Made by a program: the position numbers and the translations under genes. The notes beneath the pieces were generated by a model. The model was not told the DNA's origin. It worked only from the letters and a program-made list of their open reading frames with translations, and did no database searches. A DNA stretch of 64,000 nucleotides from Serratia ureilytica (GTDB taxonomy: Bacteria; Pseudomonadota; Gammaproteobacteria; Enterobacterales; Enterobacteriaceae): positions 257,600-321,599 of the forward strand of contig NZ_JABXOF010000008.1 of the NCBI RefSeq assembly GCF_013375155.1. The letters run 5' to 3'. Shown in pieces: positions 55,170-64,000 of the stretch. Positions within the stretch are counted from its first letter, which is position 1; each line of letters starts with the position of its first letter.

Positions 55170-55913
55170 TTATTCCGCCGGCGCCCCGCGCCACAGGCAG
55201 CTGCCGCCCTTCTTCGCCACCAGATCCAGACGCGCCTCGTGCGCCTTTATTTCTTCGTCGCTGGCGTAGACCACTTTCATCGCCGTAGCCGGGCGGACGA
55301 TACGCTGTATTTCTTGCGCGGCATCGTTTTGCTGGGTGTCGCCTTCCATTTGGAACGCTATCGACGTCTGACCGCCGGTCATCGCCAGATAGACTTCCGC
55401 CAGGATCTCGGCATCGAGCAATGCGCCGTGCAGCGTACGCTTGCTGTTGTCTATCTCATAGCGGCTGCACAAGGCATCGAGGTTGTTGCGCTTGCCCGGG
55501 AACAGGCGGCGCGCCATCATCAGGCTGTCGGTGATGGTGCAGAAGGTCTCGGTCTTCGGGATCCCCTGCTGCAGCATGCGGAATTCGTGATCCATAAAGC
55601 CGATATCGAACGCCGCGTTATGGATCACCAGCTCGCCGCCGCGGATAAAGTCGAGGAATTCGTCGGCAACCTGATCGAAGGTCGGTTTGTCGGCCAGGAA
55701 GTCGTCGCTGATGCCGTGTACGCCGTACGCTTCCGGATCCACCAGCCGATCCGGCTTGATGTATACGTGGAAATTGCGCCCGGTCAGGCGGCGGTTAATC
55801 ACTTCCACCGCACCGATTTCGATAATGCGGTGCCCTTCGTAGTGCACCCCAAGCTTGTTCATACCGGTGGTTTCGGTATCGAGGACAATCTGTCTGGTGG
55901 TTGTAGAGATCAT
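55170..55913 (-). CDS. dnaQ: DNA polymerase III epsilon subunit (proofreading exonuclease)
   Basis: DnaQ is the 3'-5' proofreading subunit of the replicative polymerase core. The 247-residue protein has the DEDDh active site: Asp12 and Glu14 in LDTETTG, Asp103 in HNAAFDIGF, His162 and Asp167 in LHGALLDAE, at the same numbers as in E. coli. The clamp-binding QTSIAF sequence (about 182-187) and the C-terminal alpha-binding region follow. It is divergent from rnhA with overlapping promoters. Confidence 0.98.
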   Translation of the reverse strand: MISTTTRQIVLDTETTGMNKLGVHYEGHRIIEIGAVEVINRRLTGRNFHVYIKPDRLVDPEAYGVHGISDDFLADKPTFDQVADEFLDFIRGGELVIHNAAFDIGFMDHEFRMLQQGIPKTETFCTITDSLMMARRLFPGKRNNLDALCSRYEIDNSKRTLHGALLDAEILAEVYLAMTGGQTSIAFQMEGDTQQNDAAQEIQRIVRPATAMKVVYASDEEIKAHEARLDLVAKKGGSCLWRGAPAE

Positions 55914-55985
55914 ATTGCAGTGCTCACAGCGCTCGTTTATGTCAGACTTGGCTTTTATAAAACTGATAGGAAGAGTCTACCAGAG

Positions 55986-56453
55986 ATGCTCAAACAGGTA
56001 GAAATTTTCACCGACGGCTCCTGCCTTGGCAACCCTGGCCCCGGTGGTTACGGCGCGATACTGCGCTATAAGCAGACGGAAAAAACCTTCAGCGAAGGAT
56101 TTCGTCTGACCACCAATAACCGCATGGAAATGATGGCGGCGATCGTGGCGCTGGAAGCGCTGACGGTGCCTTGCGCCGTGACGCTCAGCACCGACAGCCA
56201 GTACGTGCGCCAGGGCATTACCAGCTGGATCCATAACTGGAAGAAACGCGGTTGGAAAACCGCCGACAAAAAACCGGTCAAGAATGTCGATCTGTGGCAG
56301 CGGCTGGATCAGGCCATTCAGCGCCACACCGTTAAATGGGAGTGGGTCAAGGGCCACGCCGGCCACCCGGAGAACGAACGCTGCGACGAGCTGGCGCGCG
56401 AGGCGGCGGGTAAACCGACGCAAGATGACGTCGGCTACCAACCGGAAGCCTAA
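55986..56453 (+). CDS. rnhA: Ribonuclease HI
   Basis: RNase HI cuts RNA in RNA-DNA hybrids. The 155-residue length equals E. coli. Catalytic residues are Asp10 ([12 protein letters not shown]), Glu48 (NNRMEMMA), Asp70 (STDSQYV) and the Asp near 134 (NERCDELA). The ATG at 55986 is chosen; the frame extends far upstream only because it reads through the tRNA-Asp and antisense to dnaQ. Its stop overlaps yafS by 4 bases on the other strand. Confidence 0.98.
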   Translation: MLKQVEIFTDGSCLGNPGPGGYGAILRYKQTEKTFSEGFRLTTNNRMEMMAAIVALEALTVPCAVTLSTDSQYVRQGITSWIHNWKKRGWKTADKKPVKNVDLWQRLDQAIQRHTVKWEWVKGHAGHPENERCDELAREAAGKPTQDDVGYQPEA

Positions 56454-57169
56454 GGCAGCTTGCGATAACTCTTGGTCGCGCCCACCGCGCGGCTGAGAGA
56501 CGGCTTTCTCGCCCCCAGTTTCATCGGCGTGGGCGTCAGCGGCAAGGTGCGCTTGCGCGCCACAATCACGCTCATGCAGCCCAGCGCCGGCAAATGGGTG
56601 CATAAAAACTTGCCGCCCTTGCGGTGCCACGGCAGCACGTGAAAACGCGCCTGGTGCAACACCTCGTAATTCAGCAGGCTGAGCCAATCCAACAACCGCA
56701 TCTGGGTAAACATGCGGCTGACATAGGGCTGACGATGACGCAATCCGGGCACCAGCTTGCCCAATCCCAGCAGGCTGAACGGATTGAAGCTGCTGACAAC
56801 CAGCCAGCCATCGTCGATCAACACCCTATCCACCTCACGCAGCATGCGATGCGGATCGTCCGCGTAGGACAGCGTATGCGCCAACAGGCAGGCATCCACC
56901 GATTTGGCGGCGAACGGCAGTTGATAGGCGTCGGCGATCACCTGCAGCCCTTCCCCCTCCAGCCCTACGTTGACCTGGTGGGAGATTGCGCATTTATCCG
57001 TGGCCAACTCGGCGCTGAGCATGCCCATCTTCAGCAGATGGAAACCGAACAGCTTGGGCCACCAGGGTTGCAACTGCCGCTCGAGCGCTTCACGATAGTA
57101 CTCCCCCCACGGCAGCTCAGCCCAGGACTGCGGGCCGGTGAGCTTTTGTAGAGTATGGGCTGGTTTCAT
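56450..57169 (-). CDS. yafS: SAM-dependent methyltransferase YafS
   Basis: The 239-residue protein is a class I methyltransferase of the UbiE/COQ5-like type. A weak glycine-rich SAM site is followed by [34 protein letters not shown] (in pattern), the acidic post-I and motif II region. The substrate is unknown. Gene order dnaQ|rnhA-yafS|gloB is as in E. coli. Confidence 0.9.
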   Translation of the reverse strand: MKPAHTLQKLTGPQSWAELPWGEYYREALERQLQPWWPKLFGFHLLKMGMLSAELATDKCAISHQVNVGLEGEGLQVIADAYQLPFAAKSVDACLLAHTLSYADDPHRMLREVDRVLIDDGWLVVSSFNPFSLLGLGKLVPGLRHRQPYVSRMFTQMRLLDWLSLLNYEVLHQARFHVLPWHRKGGKFLCTHLPALGCMSVIVARKRTLPLTPTPMKLGARKPSLSRAVGATKSYRKLP

Positions 57170-57213
57170 GATTTATTATCTTCTTTCAAGCCGTTGCCAA
57201 CGAGAGGTACACC

Positions 57214-57969
57214 ATGAATCTTATCAGCATTCCCGCCTTCCAGGACAATTACATTTGGTTATTGGATGACCGGCAGGGGCGCTGCATTATCGTCGATCCG
57301 GGTGAAGCGCGGCCGGTGCTCGAGGCGCTGCAGCGCCTGCAGCTGGCGCCGTCGGCGATCCTGCTGACCCACCACCACCACGATCACGTCGGTGGCGTGG
57401 CGCAGATTGTCTCACAATACCCGGGCCTGGCGGTCTACGGGCCGCAGGAAACCGCTGGCAAAGGCGCCAACCACGTCGTCCACGACGGCGACACCTTTGA
57501 TATCGATGGCCGCCAATACAGGACTATCGCCGTTCCCGGCCATACGCTGGGCCATGTGGCATTCTATAGTGCCCCTTATCTGTTCTGCGGCGACACCATT
57601 TTCTCCGCCGGCTGCGGCAGGCTGTTTGAAGGCACCGCAAAACAAATGTACGACTCATTTCAACAACTCGCGCAACTTCCCGATAACACCTTAATTTGCT
57701 GCGCGCATGAATATACTCTTTCAAATCTTAAGTTTGCGCGGGCTATTTTGCCGGAAGATCGAGAGATTGAAACATATCAACAACATGTTGAAGCGTTAAG
57801 GGCAAAAGGCCAAGCTAGCGTGCCGACCACGTTGCAATTAGAGCGCAAAATTAACCTGTTTTTACGTTGCCATGACACTGATTTACAAAAGAAATTAGGC
57901 TTTAATTCACCACCGGAAAGCCTTCATTCAGTTTTTTCTGAATTACGCCTGCGGAAAGATAACTTCTAA
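57214..57969 (+). CDS. gloB: Hydroxyacylglutathione hydrolase (glyoxalase II)
   Basis: GloB hydrolyses S-lactoylglutathione to lactate and glutathione, completing methylglyoxal detoxification. The 251-residue metallo-beta-lactamase-fold protein has the dinuclear metal motif [10 protein letters not shown] (52-61), a VPGHTLGHV histidine segment (about 109-117), [15 protein letters not shown] and CAHEYTLSN. Codon use is more AT-rich in the last 80 codons than in the first part. Divergent from yafS. Confidence 0.97.
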   Translation: MNLISIPAFQDNYIWLLDDRQGRCIIVDPGEARPVLEALQRLQLAPSAILLTHHHHDHVGGVAQIVSQYPGLAVYGPQETAGKGANHVVHDGDTFDIDGRQYRTIAVPGHTLGHVAFYSAPYLFCGDTIFSAGCGRLFEGTAKQMYDSFQQLAQLPDNTLICCAHEYTLSNLKFARAILPEDREIETYQQHVEALRAKGQASVPTTLQLERKINLFLRCHDTDLQKKLGFNSPPESLHSVFSELRLRKDNF

Positions 57970-58040
57970 GCTTTTAGTTGTGTTATTTGGCGAAGCAAAG
58001 TATTATTGCTCGTCTTTTAAGCAACTACATTGACACACAC

Positions 58041-59423
58041 ATGAAGGCTAAAGCGATATTTCTCGCCTCGGTCTTGCTAGTGGGTTGCCAGTCGTCCAGG
58101 CAGGACGCACCGGCGCCAGAACAGCATGCACAGAGTTTGTCTTCGGCTGGTCAAGATGGTGAAGCAGGAGAGTACACAGGAAATGGCCGAGCGAGCTCGG
58201 CGCGGTGGTTGGATAACAACAGTCCCGCCGCGCAACAGGACCTGTGGAACTTCATTAGCGACGAGCTGAAGATGGAGGTTCCGGAAAATTCCCGGATCCG
58301 TGATCAGAAAAGAAAGTACTTAAAAAGTAAGAGCTATCTCCACGATGTAACATTACGGGCAGAGCCGTACATGTACTGGATAGTCGGGCAGATTAAGAAA
58401 CGTAATATGCCGATGGAACTGGTACTGCTACCCATAGTGGAGAGCGCTTTTGACCCACACGCCACGTCAAGTGCCAACGCCGCAGGGCTATGGCAAATCG
58501 TGCCGCAAACGGGTCGCAATTATGGTTTGAAAAACAATCAGTGGTATGACGGTCGACGCGATGTCGTCGCCTCGACAACCGCTGCGCTTAACATGATGCA
58601 GCGCTTGAACCGCATGTTTAACGGCGACTGGTTACTGACCGTAGCCGCCTATAACAGTGGTGAAGGCCGCGTGATGCAAGCGGTGAAGGCAAACAAACGC
58701 CAGGGTAAGCCAACCAATTTCTGGGCATTGTCGCTTCCGCGTGAAACGTCAATCTATGTCCCGAAAATGCTGGCGCTGAGCGACATCATCAAGAACAGCA
58801 AGAAGTACGGCGTGAAACTCCCGAAAACGGATGAAACCCGTGCGCTGGCTCGTATCGATGTCGGGCAGCAGATCCAGCTGACTCAGGCGGCTGAGATGGC
58901 TGGGCTTTCAGTCACCAAGATGAAAGCGTATAACCCAGGCTACAAAAAAGGCGTTACGGCACCCAACGGGCCCCATTACATCATGGTTCCCAAAGGGCAT
59001 GCCGATCAGCTGAAAGACTCGCTGGCCGATGGCCAGATCGCCGTGACTCAGCCAACGACGCAGTTGGCGAAGAACAGCGGTTTGTCCGGTGGCAGTTCGT
59101 ATAAAGTGCGCTCCGGCGACACCTTATCGGCCATAGCCAAGCGGCTGAACGTTAAGACCAGCGATTTGCAGAGTTGGAACAACTTACGCGCCAAGAGCGC
59201 CTTAAAAGTTGGGCAAACCCTGCAAGTGGCCAGCAATACTGGCAGTAACAGCAGTATCACCTACCAGGTTCGTAAAGGTGATTCGCTCGCCAGTATCGCA
59301 CGTCGTCACGGCGTCGATATTAACGACGTGATGCGTTGGAATTCAACGCTCGCCAAAGGCAACCTGCAGCCAGGTCTGAAGCTGACCCTGTTTGTCGGCA
59401 ACAAGATGACGCCGGATACTTAA
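58041..59423 (+). CDS. mltD: Membrane-bound lytic murein transglycosylase D
   Basis: MltD cleaves glycan strands of peptidoglycan, making 1,6-anhydromuramic ends. The 460-residue lipoprotein starts at 58041, with lipobox LLVGC (Cys16). The lytic transglycosylase domain (about 110-240) has catalytic Glu134 in VESAFDP and AAGLWQIVPQTGRNYGL. Two C-terminal LysM domains (about 355-398 and 413-456) bind peptidoglycan. It follows gloB as a likely separate unit, and a strong terminator follows. Confidence 0.96.
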   Translation: MKAKAIFLASVLLVGCQSSRQDAPAPEQHAQSLSSAGQDGEAGEYTGNGRASSARWLDNNSPAAQQDLWNFISDELKMEVPENSRIRDQKRKYLKSKSYLHDVTLRAEPYMYWIVGQIKKRNMPMELVLLPIVESAFDPHATSSANAAGLWQIVPQTGRNYGLKNNQWYDGRRDVVASTTAALNMMQRLNRMFNGDWLLTVAAYNSGEGRVMQAVKANKRQGKPTNFWALSLPRETSIYVPKMLALSDIIKNSKKYGVKLPKTDETRALARIDVGQQIQLTQAAEMAGLSVTKMKAYNPGYKKGVTAPNGPHYIMVPKGHADQLKDSLADGQIAVTQPTTQLAKNSGLSGGSSYKVRSGDTLSAIAKRLNVKTSDLQSWNNLRAKSALKVGQTLQVASNTGSNSSITYQVRKGDSLASIARRHGVDINDVMRWNSTLAKGNLQPGLKLTLFVGNKMTPDT

Positions 59424-59439
59424 ATGTTCGGCACAAAAA

Positions 59440-59465
59440 AAGCACCCTTCGGGGTGCTTTTTTAT
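59440..59465 (+). terminator. Intrinsic bidirectional terminator, mltD / yafD
   Basis: AGCACCC (59441-59447), TTCG tetraloop, GGGTGCT (59452-59458), flanked by a run of A and a run of T. It ends mltD on the plus strand and the convergent yafD on the minus strand. Confidence 0.9.
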
Positions 59466-59475
59466 TAGCTGCGAT

Positions 59476-60270
59476 TCACCATACCGGCGAGTCTTTCTCC
59501 GGATGAAACTCCACCAACAGCGGGTTGTGATCCGACGCGCTGGTCACCAGCACCGACGCCTCCACCACTCCCAGATTGCGGTAAAATACGAAATCCAGTG
59601 GACGACCGAAGGCCTTGCGGCGATGGTCGTCGGTGAAACTCACCTCGCGCAGCGCCATCTCTCCGGCAAAGTCATACAGCGCATTGATGCGCTTGCGGCT
59701 CCAGGCGTTGAAATCCCCTGCCATAATCACCGGCCCCCGGTGACTGGCGATCTGTTCGCCTATCGGCCCCAACTGCTTGCTGTAGACGTCGACGCCTAGG
59801 CTAAAGTTCACCGCATGGATGTTCACCACCATCAACAGCTCGCCGTTGTACAGCGGATAAACGGTGATCAGAGCCGACTTGGAAAGCCGCAGCAGCGGCT
59901 CCCGCTCACGCAGCGGGCAACAGTAAACAGGATGAGCGGCAGCCAGCGTCATCACGCCGGAAGGGTGCTGCGGCAGCACAAAGGCCGGCACCTGATCGGC
60001 CGCCAGATAGTTGGCGGTAGCGTAGCTCACCAACTCTGGCGTGGTTTGCGCCTCTTGCAACAATACCAGCTGCGCGTCTTTGCCATGGTTCTTCAGCACC
60101 GAAAGCCAGTCGGCTCGCTGCTGTTTGAAAATATTCCATACCATGACGCGCAGGGCGCCGGTCGTCGGCAGCGCCGCCCCTGGCGGCAACGGCTGGTTAA
60201 CGGCACCAGGAAAGATTCGCTCAACTGGCTGACCTGCAACATACCTCATTGCATAAGTTCGTTTCGGCAC
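59476..60270 (-). CDS. yafD: Endonuclease/exonuclease/phosphatase family protein YafD
   Basis: The 264-residue protein has the EEP fold motifs: metal-binding Asn in VWNIFKQQR (about 44-52), Glu in [15 protein letters not shown] (about 192-198) and the C-terminal ASDHNPL histidine (about 245-251). Sequence and start match E. coli YafD. The substrate is unknown. In E. coli it lies next to yafC; here an MFS gene separates them. Confidence 0.92.
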   Translation of the reverse strand: MPKRTYAMRYVAGQPVERIFPGAVNQPLPPGAALPTTGALRVMVWNIFKQQRADWLSVLKNHGKDAQLVLLQEAQTTPELVSYATANYLAADQVPAFVLPQHPSGVMTLAAAHPVYCCPLREREPLLRLSKSALITVYPLYNGELLMVVNIHAVNFSLGVDVYSKQLGPIGEQIASHRGPVIMAGDFNAWSRKRINALYDFAGEMALREVSFTDDHRRKAFGRPLDFVFYRNLGVVEASVLVTSASDHNPLLVEFHPEKDSPVW

Positions 60271-60471
60271 GCGATTCGCCTATTACCCATTAACATGAAA
60301 ACTGGCGATGAACACTCGCCAACGATGAATTGATTATACGCCTACCCTGCATAGAGGGCATGGCTTTTGCGGGCATCACCTTTTCAGTTATAGGGGCCGC
60401 CTGCAGCGATTTCAATCTTCTGACGGTATAGCTGTGTAAAGGTGAGGGGTAATAGGTGAAAAATGCGAAAA

Positions 60472-60490
60472 GGCCCGCAAAATGCGGGCC
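60472..60490 (-). terminator. Terminator of the MFS transporter gene
   Basis: GGCCCGCA (60472-60479) and TGCGGGCC (60483-60490) form an 8-bp stem with a 3-base loop; on the minus strand TTTTCGC follows. It lies 21 bases past the stop. Confidence 0.75.
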
Positions 60491-60511
60491 AGGCAGCAAG
60501 AGTTTTACGTA

Positions 60512-61687
60512 TTAAGCCGTTTGCAGCTGAGACTTTTTATCCAGGCGACCGCTGAAGCTAACCAGTAACAATGCAACCACCACGATCAACGCGCCAATCC
60601 AGGGGGTCTGCGCCAGCCCCAGTGAGGCAACGGTCTGGCCGCCAATCACCGAGCCGAGCGCAATGCCGATGTTGAACGCCGCGATGTTGAGACCGGACGC
60701 CACATCCACCGCATTTGGCGTGTATTGCGCGGCTTTCTGCACCACATACACCTGCAGCCCCGGCACGTTGCCGAAAGCGAACACGCCCATCACAATCACC
60801 GTCAGCAACGCGGCAATACTGTGGCTGGCGGTAAACTGGAACACCAGCAACAAAATGGCCAGCGCGGCAAAGATAAAGCTCAGCGCACGCACGGCCCCAT
60901 GACGATCGGCCAGCTTGCCTCCCCAGATGTTACCCACCGCCACCGCGACGCCATAAGCCAATAGTATCCAGCTCACGGTCGGAGCAGAGAAGCCGGCCAG
61001 TTCCTGCATCATCGGCGCAAGGAAGGTAAAGGTCGTGAAGACCCCGCCGTATCCCAATGCGGTAATCGCGTAAATCAGCAGCAGACGAGGATGAGTCAGC
61101 ACTTTCAGCTGTTCCCGCACGCCGGCGCTGCCCTGGTTCTTGATATTGCTCGGTACCAGAATAACGCTGGCCAGCGTGGCGACAGCGCCAATCAGAGAAA
61201 CGGCCAGGAAGGTCTCACGCCAGCCAAACTGCTGGCCGATGAACGTCCCCAGCGGTACGCCGGTCACCAACGCCACCGTCAGGCCACCAAACATGATGGC
61301 GATGGCGGAGGCCGCCTTCTCTTTCGCCACCAGGCTAGTGGCGATAGTGGAGCCGATAGAGAAGAACACGCCGTGCGCCAGGCCGGTCAACAACCGAGCC
61401 ACTACCAGCGATTCATAGCTGGGTGACTGCCAGGCCAGCAGGTTGCCGAGAGTGAACAGCACCATCAGGCCAACCAGCAGCAGTTTGCGCGGTATGCGGC
61501 TGGTCAGGGCCGTCAGCACCGGCGCGCCAATGGCCACGCCGAGGGCATAGATAGTCACCAGCAATCCAGCGGACGGTACGGTCACCCTAAGCTGCTCCGC
61601 GATAGTCGGGATCAACCCGACAATCACGAACTCGGTCGTGCCGATAGCAAAAGCGCTGATGGTTAAGGCAAGTAATGCGAGTGGCAT
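60512..61687 (-). CDS. MFS efflux transporter, DHA1 family (YdhP/AraJ-like)
   Basis: The 391-residue protein has 12 predicted helices. The N-terminal ALTISAFAIGTTEFVIVGL is typical of the DHA1 drug:proton antiporter group, and SRIPRKLLLVGL is the loop 2-3 motif A region. RLLTGLAHGVFFSIG matches the sugar-efflux/YdhP-like pattern. The substrate is unknown. It is divergent from the LysR-type gene yafC with 105 bases between, so YafC may regulate it. This gene is not in the E. coli yafD-yafC interval. Confidence 0.88.
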   Translation of the reverse strand: MPLALLALTISAFAIGTTEFVIVGLIPTIAEQLRVTVPSAGLLVTIYALGVAIGAPVLTALTSRIPRKLLLVGLMVLFTLGNLLAWQSPSYESLVVARLLTGLAHGVFFSIGSTIATSLVAKEKAASAIAIMFGGLTVALVTGVPLGTFIGQQFGWRETFLAVSLIGAVATLASVILVPSNIKNQGSAGVREQLKVLTHPRLLLIYAITALGYGGVFTTFTFLAPMMQELAGFSAPTVSWILLAYGVAVAVGNIWGGKLADRHGAVRALSFIFAALAILLLVFQFTASHSIAALLTVIVMGVFAFGNVPGLQVYVVQKAAQYTPNAVDVASGLNIAAFNIGIALGSVIGGQTVASLGLAQTPWIGALIVVVALLLVSFSGRLDKKSQLQTA

Positions 61688-61792
61688 TTTTTACTCCAAA
61701 ATAGCATTCAAGTTGATGACGGCTATTATCGGCCTATGCTTAAATGATAAAAATGCTCAAAATTTCAAATTAACTTTGCTATCGGAGCAAAA

Positions 61793-62680
61793 ATGAAAGC
61801 AAACTCTGACGAGTTGATCACCTTTGTCACCGTCGTAGAAAGCGGCAGCTTCAGCCGGGCGGCCGAACGCCTGGAACAAGCGAACTCCGTAGTCAGCCGA
61901 ACGGTGAAAAAACTGGAAAGCAAACTGGGCGTAACGTTGCTCAACCGCACCACGCGCCAAATCAGCCTGACTCAGGAAGGAGAGAATTACTTTCGCCAGG
62001 TGCAGAAGGTACTGAACGACATGGCCGCGGCGGAAAATGCGCTGATGGAAAGCCGCCAGCGCCCGCAAGGCCTGCTGCGCGTCGATGCGGCAACGCCGGT
62101 GGTGCTGCATATGCTGACGCCTTTAGTGGCCGAGTTCCGCGAACGTTATCCAGAAATGTCGTTATCGCTGGTGTCTTCGGAAAACTTTATCAATCTGATC
62201 GAGCGAAAAGTGGATATCGCGATCCGCGTAGGCGAGCTGACCGATTCTACGCTGAAAGCACGCAAACTGATGACCAGCTACCGACATGTGCTCGCCTCCC
62301 CCGCTTATCTGGCTCAGCACGGCACGCCGCTAACGGTAGAAGATCTTGCACATCACTGCTGTATCGGTTTCAACGACCTGCCCAGCTTGAACCGTTGGCC
62401 ACTGGCTTGTTCAGATGGCAGCCAGTTGGAAATCACCCCCGGTTTGACCACCAATAGTGGAGAAACCCAGCGCCATCTCTGTCTGCATGGCAACGGTATC
62501 GCCTGCCTGTCCGACTTTATGAGCGACGAAGATATCAAACGTGGAGATTTGGTCCCGATTCTGGTGGAAGCGACACTGCCGGTCGCCATGCCGATCAACG
62601 CGGTTTACTACAGCGACAGCGCCGTCAGCAACCGTCTGCGCAGCTTTATTGATTTTGTGAGTGAATACCTGAAACGATAA
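61793..62680 (+). CDS. yafC: LysR-type transcriptional regulator YafC
   Basis: The 295-residue protein has the N-terminal winged helix-turn-helix (about 1-60; [17 protein letters not shown], then VSRTVKKLE) and a substrate-binding effector domain (about 90-290). It is close to E. coli YafC along its length. It is next to dkgB, converging with it, and divergent from an MFS exporter, which is the usual layout for a LysR regulator and its target. Confidence 0.93.
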   Translation: MKANSDELITFVTVVESGSFSRAAERLEQANSVVSRTVKKLESKLGVTLLNRTTRQISLTQEGENYFRQVQKVLNDMAAAENALMESRQRPQGLLRVDAATPVVLHMLTPLVAEFRERYPEMSLSLVSSENFINLIERKVDIAIRVGELTDSTLKARKLMTSYRHVLASPAYLAQHGTPLTVEDLAHHCCIGFNDLPSLNRWPLACSDGSQLEITPGLTTNSGETQRHLCLHGNGIACLSDFMSDEDIKRGDLVPILVEATLPVAMPINAVYYSDSAVSNRLRSFIDFVSEYLKR

Positions 62681-62682
62681 AA

Positions 62683-62704
62683 AAGGCGCCCCGATGGACG
62701 CCTT
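62683..62704 (-). terminator. Terminator between dkgB and yafC
   Basis: AAGGCG (62683-62688) and CGCCTT (62699-62704) form the base of a hairpin, extended by CCC/GGA pairs with a mismatch. On the minus strand TTTTTTATCG follows, so it mainly ends dkgB. Confidence 0.65.
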
Positions 62705-62727
62705 ATGCTGACTACTGCGAGGAATGA

Positions 62728-63531
62728 TTAATCCCAGTTTGGCGCCAGGCCTTCCGGACTAACCAGACGGCCGTTGCACTCCAGTGCGGCGATCTGCGCC
62801 ATATCTTCGTCGGTCAGCGTCAGTTGCTGTGCCAATAGGTTGCTCGCCAGGTTTTCACGCTTGGTCGAGGAAGGGATCACCGCATAACCCAGCTTCAATG
62901 CCCAAGCCAGGACCACCTGTGCTGGGGTCGCATTGTGACGAGCAGCGATGCTTTTGATCGTTTCATCCTGCAGCGCTTTGCCGTAGGCCAACGTCATGTA
63001 AGAGGTGATGGCGATGCCGTGCTGCTGTGCAAATTCGACCACCTTGCGGTTCTGCAAGAACGGTGACAGCTCGATTTGGTTGGTGGCGATTTCATCGGCG
63101 CCAATCGCGTCAATCGCTTGCTGCATCAAATCGATGGTGAAGTTAGATACGCCAATTTGACGGGTCAGCCCCAGCTTTTTCGCTTCCAGCAGCTCAGCCA
63201 TAAATTCGGCAACCGGCACTTCGTCGTGGGGTGACGGCCAGTGGATCAACGTCAGATCAACGTAGGACGTTTGCAGTTTTTTCAGGCTTTCTTGCAGGCT
63301 TGGGATCAGCGCGCCTTTCGCCAGGTTCGCGATCCAAATCTTGGTGGTGATGAACAGATCTTCACGTTTCACGCCGCTGGCAGCGATAGCCTGGCCAACA
63401 GCCGCTTCGTTTTCATAGATCTGTGCGGTATCGATAGTACGGTAGCCCAGCTCAAGTGCGGTGCTGACAGAATCGATAACAACCTGATCCTGAAGGCGGA
63501 AAGTACCTAAACCAAATGCAGGGATGCTCAT
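62728..63531 (-). CDS. dkgB: 2,5-diketo-D-gluconate reductase B (aldo-keto reductase)
   Basis: DkgB (YafB) reduces 2,5-diketogluconate and also methylglyoxal with NADPH. The 267-residue TIM-barrel protein has the AKR tetrad: Asp34 and Tyr39 (DTAQIY), Lys64 (ITTKIW), His97 (LIHWPSP), and the cofactor motif [13 protein letters not shown] near the C-terminus. The ATG at 63531 matches the E. coli start [11 protein letters not shown]; the five-codon longer start is rejected. Confidence 0.95.
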   Translation of the reverse strand: MSIPAFGLGTFRLQDQVVIDSVSTALELGYRTIDTAQIYENEAAVGQAIAASGVKREDLFITTKIWIANLAKGALIPSLQESLKKLQTSYVDLTLIHWPSPHDEVPVAEFMAELLEAKKLGLTRQIGVSNFTIDLMQQAIDAIGADEIATNQIELSPFLQNRKVVEFAQQHGIAITSYMTLAYGKALQDETIKSIAARHNATPAQVVLAWALKLGYAVIPSSTKRENLASNLLAQQLTLTDEDMAQIAALECNGRLVSPEGLAPNWD

Positions 63532-63592
63532 AATGTTTTCTCTCATTAACGGGTAAATGTGGTATGAGGAAGATTATGGCAACTTTTTTATT

Positions 63593-63629
63593 GATCAAAA
63601 ACGCCTGGTTCGGCATAAGACTTTTGATC
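63593..63629. promoter_or_regulatory. Inverted repeat upstream of dkgB
   Basis: GATCAAAA (63593-63600) and TTTTGATC (63622-63629) form a perfect 8-bp inverted repeat with a 21-base spacer, 62 bases before the dkgB start. It could be a two-site operator or a weak stem; function unknown. Confidence 0.35.
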
Positions 63630-63707
63630 TAAAGGCAACAATATCGGGAGATAAGGCGGTAAAGAAGGACAATTCCGGCCTGAAAAGCGCAAAATATAGA
63701 TATGAAA

Positions 63708-63734
63708 AAGCCCTGAGTCAGAGACTCAGGGCTT
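63708..63734 (-). terminator. Terminator of the rrn-tRNA-Asp transcript
   Basis: AAGCCCTGAGT (63708-63718), CAGAG, ACTCAGGGCTT (63724-63734), then TTTCAT on the minus strand after the stem's own TT. It ends the operon that contains 5S rRNA and tRNA-Asp. Confidence 0.85.
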
Positions 63735-63744
63735 ATCAATTAAG

Positions 63745-63821
63745 TGGCGGAACGGACGGGGCTCGAACCCGCGACCCCCTGCGTGACAGGCAGGTATTCT
63801 AACCAACTGAACTACCGCTCC
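63745..63821 (-). tRNA. aspU: tRNA-Asp (anticodon GTC), second copy
   Basis: The 77-base sequence is identical to the tRNA-Asp at 54949-55025. It lies 92 bases downstream of a 5S rRNA gene on the same strand, the position of aspU at the end of rrnH in E. coli. Confidence 0.97.
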
Positions 63822-63913
63822 ACCGATTCTTTTACGTTGTATCTTTCGATACCGGCAATATCGCGCTTTGCGACTTGCGCATTACCAGTCGTCACACTGA
63901 TAACGTTTATTTG

Positions 63914-64000
63914 ATGCCTGGCAGTGTCCTACTCTCGCATGGGGAGACCCCACACTACCATCGGCGCTACGGCGTTTCACTTCTGAGTTCGGCATGGGGT
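63914..64000 (-). rRNA. rrf: 5S ribosomal RNA (partial, 3' part)
   Basis: The minus strand reads CCCCATGCCGAACTCAGAAG at the right edge through to CTGCCAGGCAT at 63914, the 3' two thirds of enterobacterial 5S rRNA (87 of about 120 bases). The gene runs off the window; a 23S and 16S gene should lie beyond it. Confidence 0.96.

Noticed and set aside
60290..60499. 69-codon minus-strand frame after the MFS gene
   Set aside because: Runs through the terminator hairpin at 60472-60490 and has no ribosome-binding site.
63557..63802. 81-codon frame upstream of dkgB
   Set aside because: Its C-terminal third is the translated complement of tRNA-Asp, a common artefact.
1..64000. CRISPR array, insertion sequence or prophage
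   Set aside because: No regularly spaced repeats, transposase, integrase or phage structural gene was found in the window.

Overview
The window is chromosomal DNA of an enterobacterium, most likely Serratia of the marcescens group (S. ureilytica or a urease-positive relative would fit). This rests on the high GC, on gene order shared with E. coli (proBA-thrW, crl, frsA, gpt, pepD, dinB, yafK/yafJ/gmhA/fadE, dnaQ-rnhA-gloB-mltD-dkgB up to an rrn operon), and on Yersinia-like blocks (nqrA-F, and ureABCEFGD followed by a urea channel and a nickel permease). Species assignment is inference.

Layout. 1-4.8 kb is accessory: an unknown partial gene, two unknown membrane-anchored proteins, a small secreted protein, a TM2 protein and an AT-rich Fes/IroE-type esterase next to tRNA-Thr (thrW). 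4.9-13.9 kb is housekeeping: proline synthesis, crl, frsA, gpt, pepD, SOS-controlled dinB and a periplasmic glycerophosphodiesterase. 13.9-21 kb is the sodium-pumping NADH:quinone reductase operon nqrABCDEF with its maturation genes apbE and nqrM. 21.5-26.5 kb holds dpaA/yafK, yafJ, gmhA and FadR-type-controlled fadE. A small hok/mok/Sok-like type I toxin-antitoxin locus follows at 26.6-26.9 kb. 26.9-34.5 kb is a complete urease system with urea and nickel import.

35-41.3 kb is the methionine salvage pathway (mtnK | mtnA, mtnBCD | mtnE plus an omega-amidase), with an in-phase tandem MetJ-box array between mtnK and mtnA and a smaller one between mtnB and mtnE. 41.3-51.4 kb matches the Klebsiella allantoate/oxalurate (hpx) genes: hpxFGHIJK (ABC importer, ureidoglycine aminotransferase, allantoate amidohydrolase), the RpiR-type regulator hpxU, and hpxWXYZ. 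Both hpx operons carry sigma-54 promoter sequences (16/16 and 15/16 matches), and a near-consensus NtrC site lies upstream of hpxF, so the block reads as a nitrogen-starvation regulon.

51.5-54.8 kb is a divergent siderophore-reductase / aerobactin-type receptor pair. From 54.9 kb to the end the E. coli-like block returns: tRNA-Asp, dnaQ/rnhA, yafS, gloB, mltD, yafD, then an MFS exporter divergent from yafC, dkgB, a second identical tRNA-Asp and the start of a 5S rRNA gene.

No CRISPR array, insertion sequence, integrase or prophage was seen. The most notable signals are the paired sigma-54/NtrC elements of the hpx cluster, its possible metabolic link to the urease operon, the MetJ array, the unannotated Hok-type locus, and a 125-bp palindromic intergenic repeat.
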